NCBI GenBank assembly: GCA_903840265.1
Contig: CAIMFH010000021.1
Coordinates: 1-64,000, forward strand
Source: an uncultured Schlesneria sp.
GTDB taxonomy: Bacteria; Planctomycetota; Planctomycetia; Planctomycetales; Planctomycetaceae
Length of the DNA stretch: 64,000 nucleotides
Reading direction: 5' to 3'
Of the stretch, positions 63,996-64,000 are shown piece by piece. Numbering within the stretch: position 1 is the first letter of the stretch; each line of letters starts with the position of its first letter. The notes beneath the pieces are model-generated. The model ran no database searches. It had not been told where the DNA came from and saw only the letters and a program-made list of their open reading frames with translations. The position numbers and the translations under genes are program-made.

Positions 63996-64000
63996 TGATG

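Overview
The window looks like a chromosomal segment of a Planctomycetota bacterium, probably family Planctomycetaceae; the genus cannot be fixed from the sequence. The signs are moderate-to-high GC, a Tat-exported Gfo/Idh/MocA oxidoreductase, a CotH-kinase protein with Gly/Pro-rich linkers, a glucose/sorbosone-dehydrogenase-like propeller protein, many secreted beta-propeller proteins, unlinked biosynthetic genes (hisF, moaC, miaA, ilvD) and many lineage-type hypothetical proteins. I see no rRNA, tRNA, CRISPR array, prophage or transposase gene.

Layout. 1-12.2 kb: exported oxidoreductase, MoxR ATPase, polyprenyl diphosphate synthase, a very large FtsX-type permease, then a four-gene + strand run (GH15-like protein, two small unknowns, a secreted propeller) and a phosphoesterase. 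12.4-19.0 kb, minus strand: CotH protein, M20 peptidase, geranylgeranyl-reductase-like flavoprotein and cyclopropane-fatty-acid synthase. 19.4-21.0 kb: four small + strand genes without recognised family. 21.1-30.6 kb: a minus-strand flagellar operon in transcription order flgF-flgG-flgA-flgH-flgI-flgJ-flgN-flgK-flgL, with a divergent FlgE/G-like gene at 31.0 kb; fliF stands alone at 59.7 kb. 31.9-36.3 kb: propeller/sugar dehydrogenase fusion, tandem metal-binding-like protein, amino-acid permease. 36.5-42.0 kb: a + strand module of a zinc-ribbon/DUF4178 membrane protein, a tiny Gly-rich membrane protein, a DUF350 membrane protein, a membrane spermidine-synthase-like enzyme and a Tat/lipoprotein FAD oxidoreductase. 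42.1-56.8 kb: UbiD decarboxylase, DEDDy exonuclease, S4 protein, SRPBCC protein, miaA, TPR lipoprotein, hisF, moaC, an odd peroxiredoxin, a lipoprotein propeller and two tandem cupredoxin-like proteins. 57.3-64 kb: ABM monooxygenase, ilvD, fliF, a c-type cytochrome divergent from an Rrf2 regulator, and an AhpD-like protein cut by the window edge.

The strongest signal outside the genes is a dense set of palindromic intergenic repeats. At least four families recur in this one window (here named PR-A to PR-D), and several more long palindromes occur once. They sit in gaps between genes, often just past stop codons, and four of them lie inside the flagellar operon, splitting it into sub-blocks. 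The 36.5-42 kb DUF4178/DUF350/spermidine-synthase-like/FAD-oxidoreductase module is the best candidate for a poorly described functional system.
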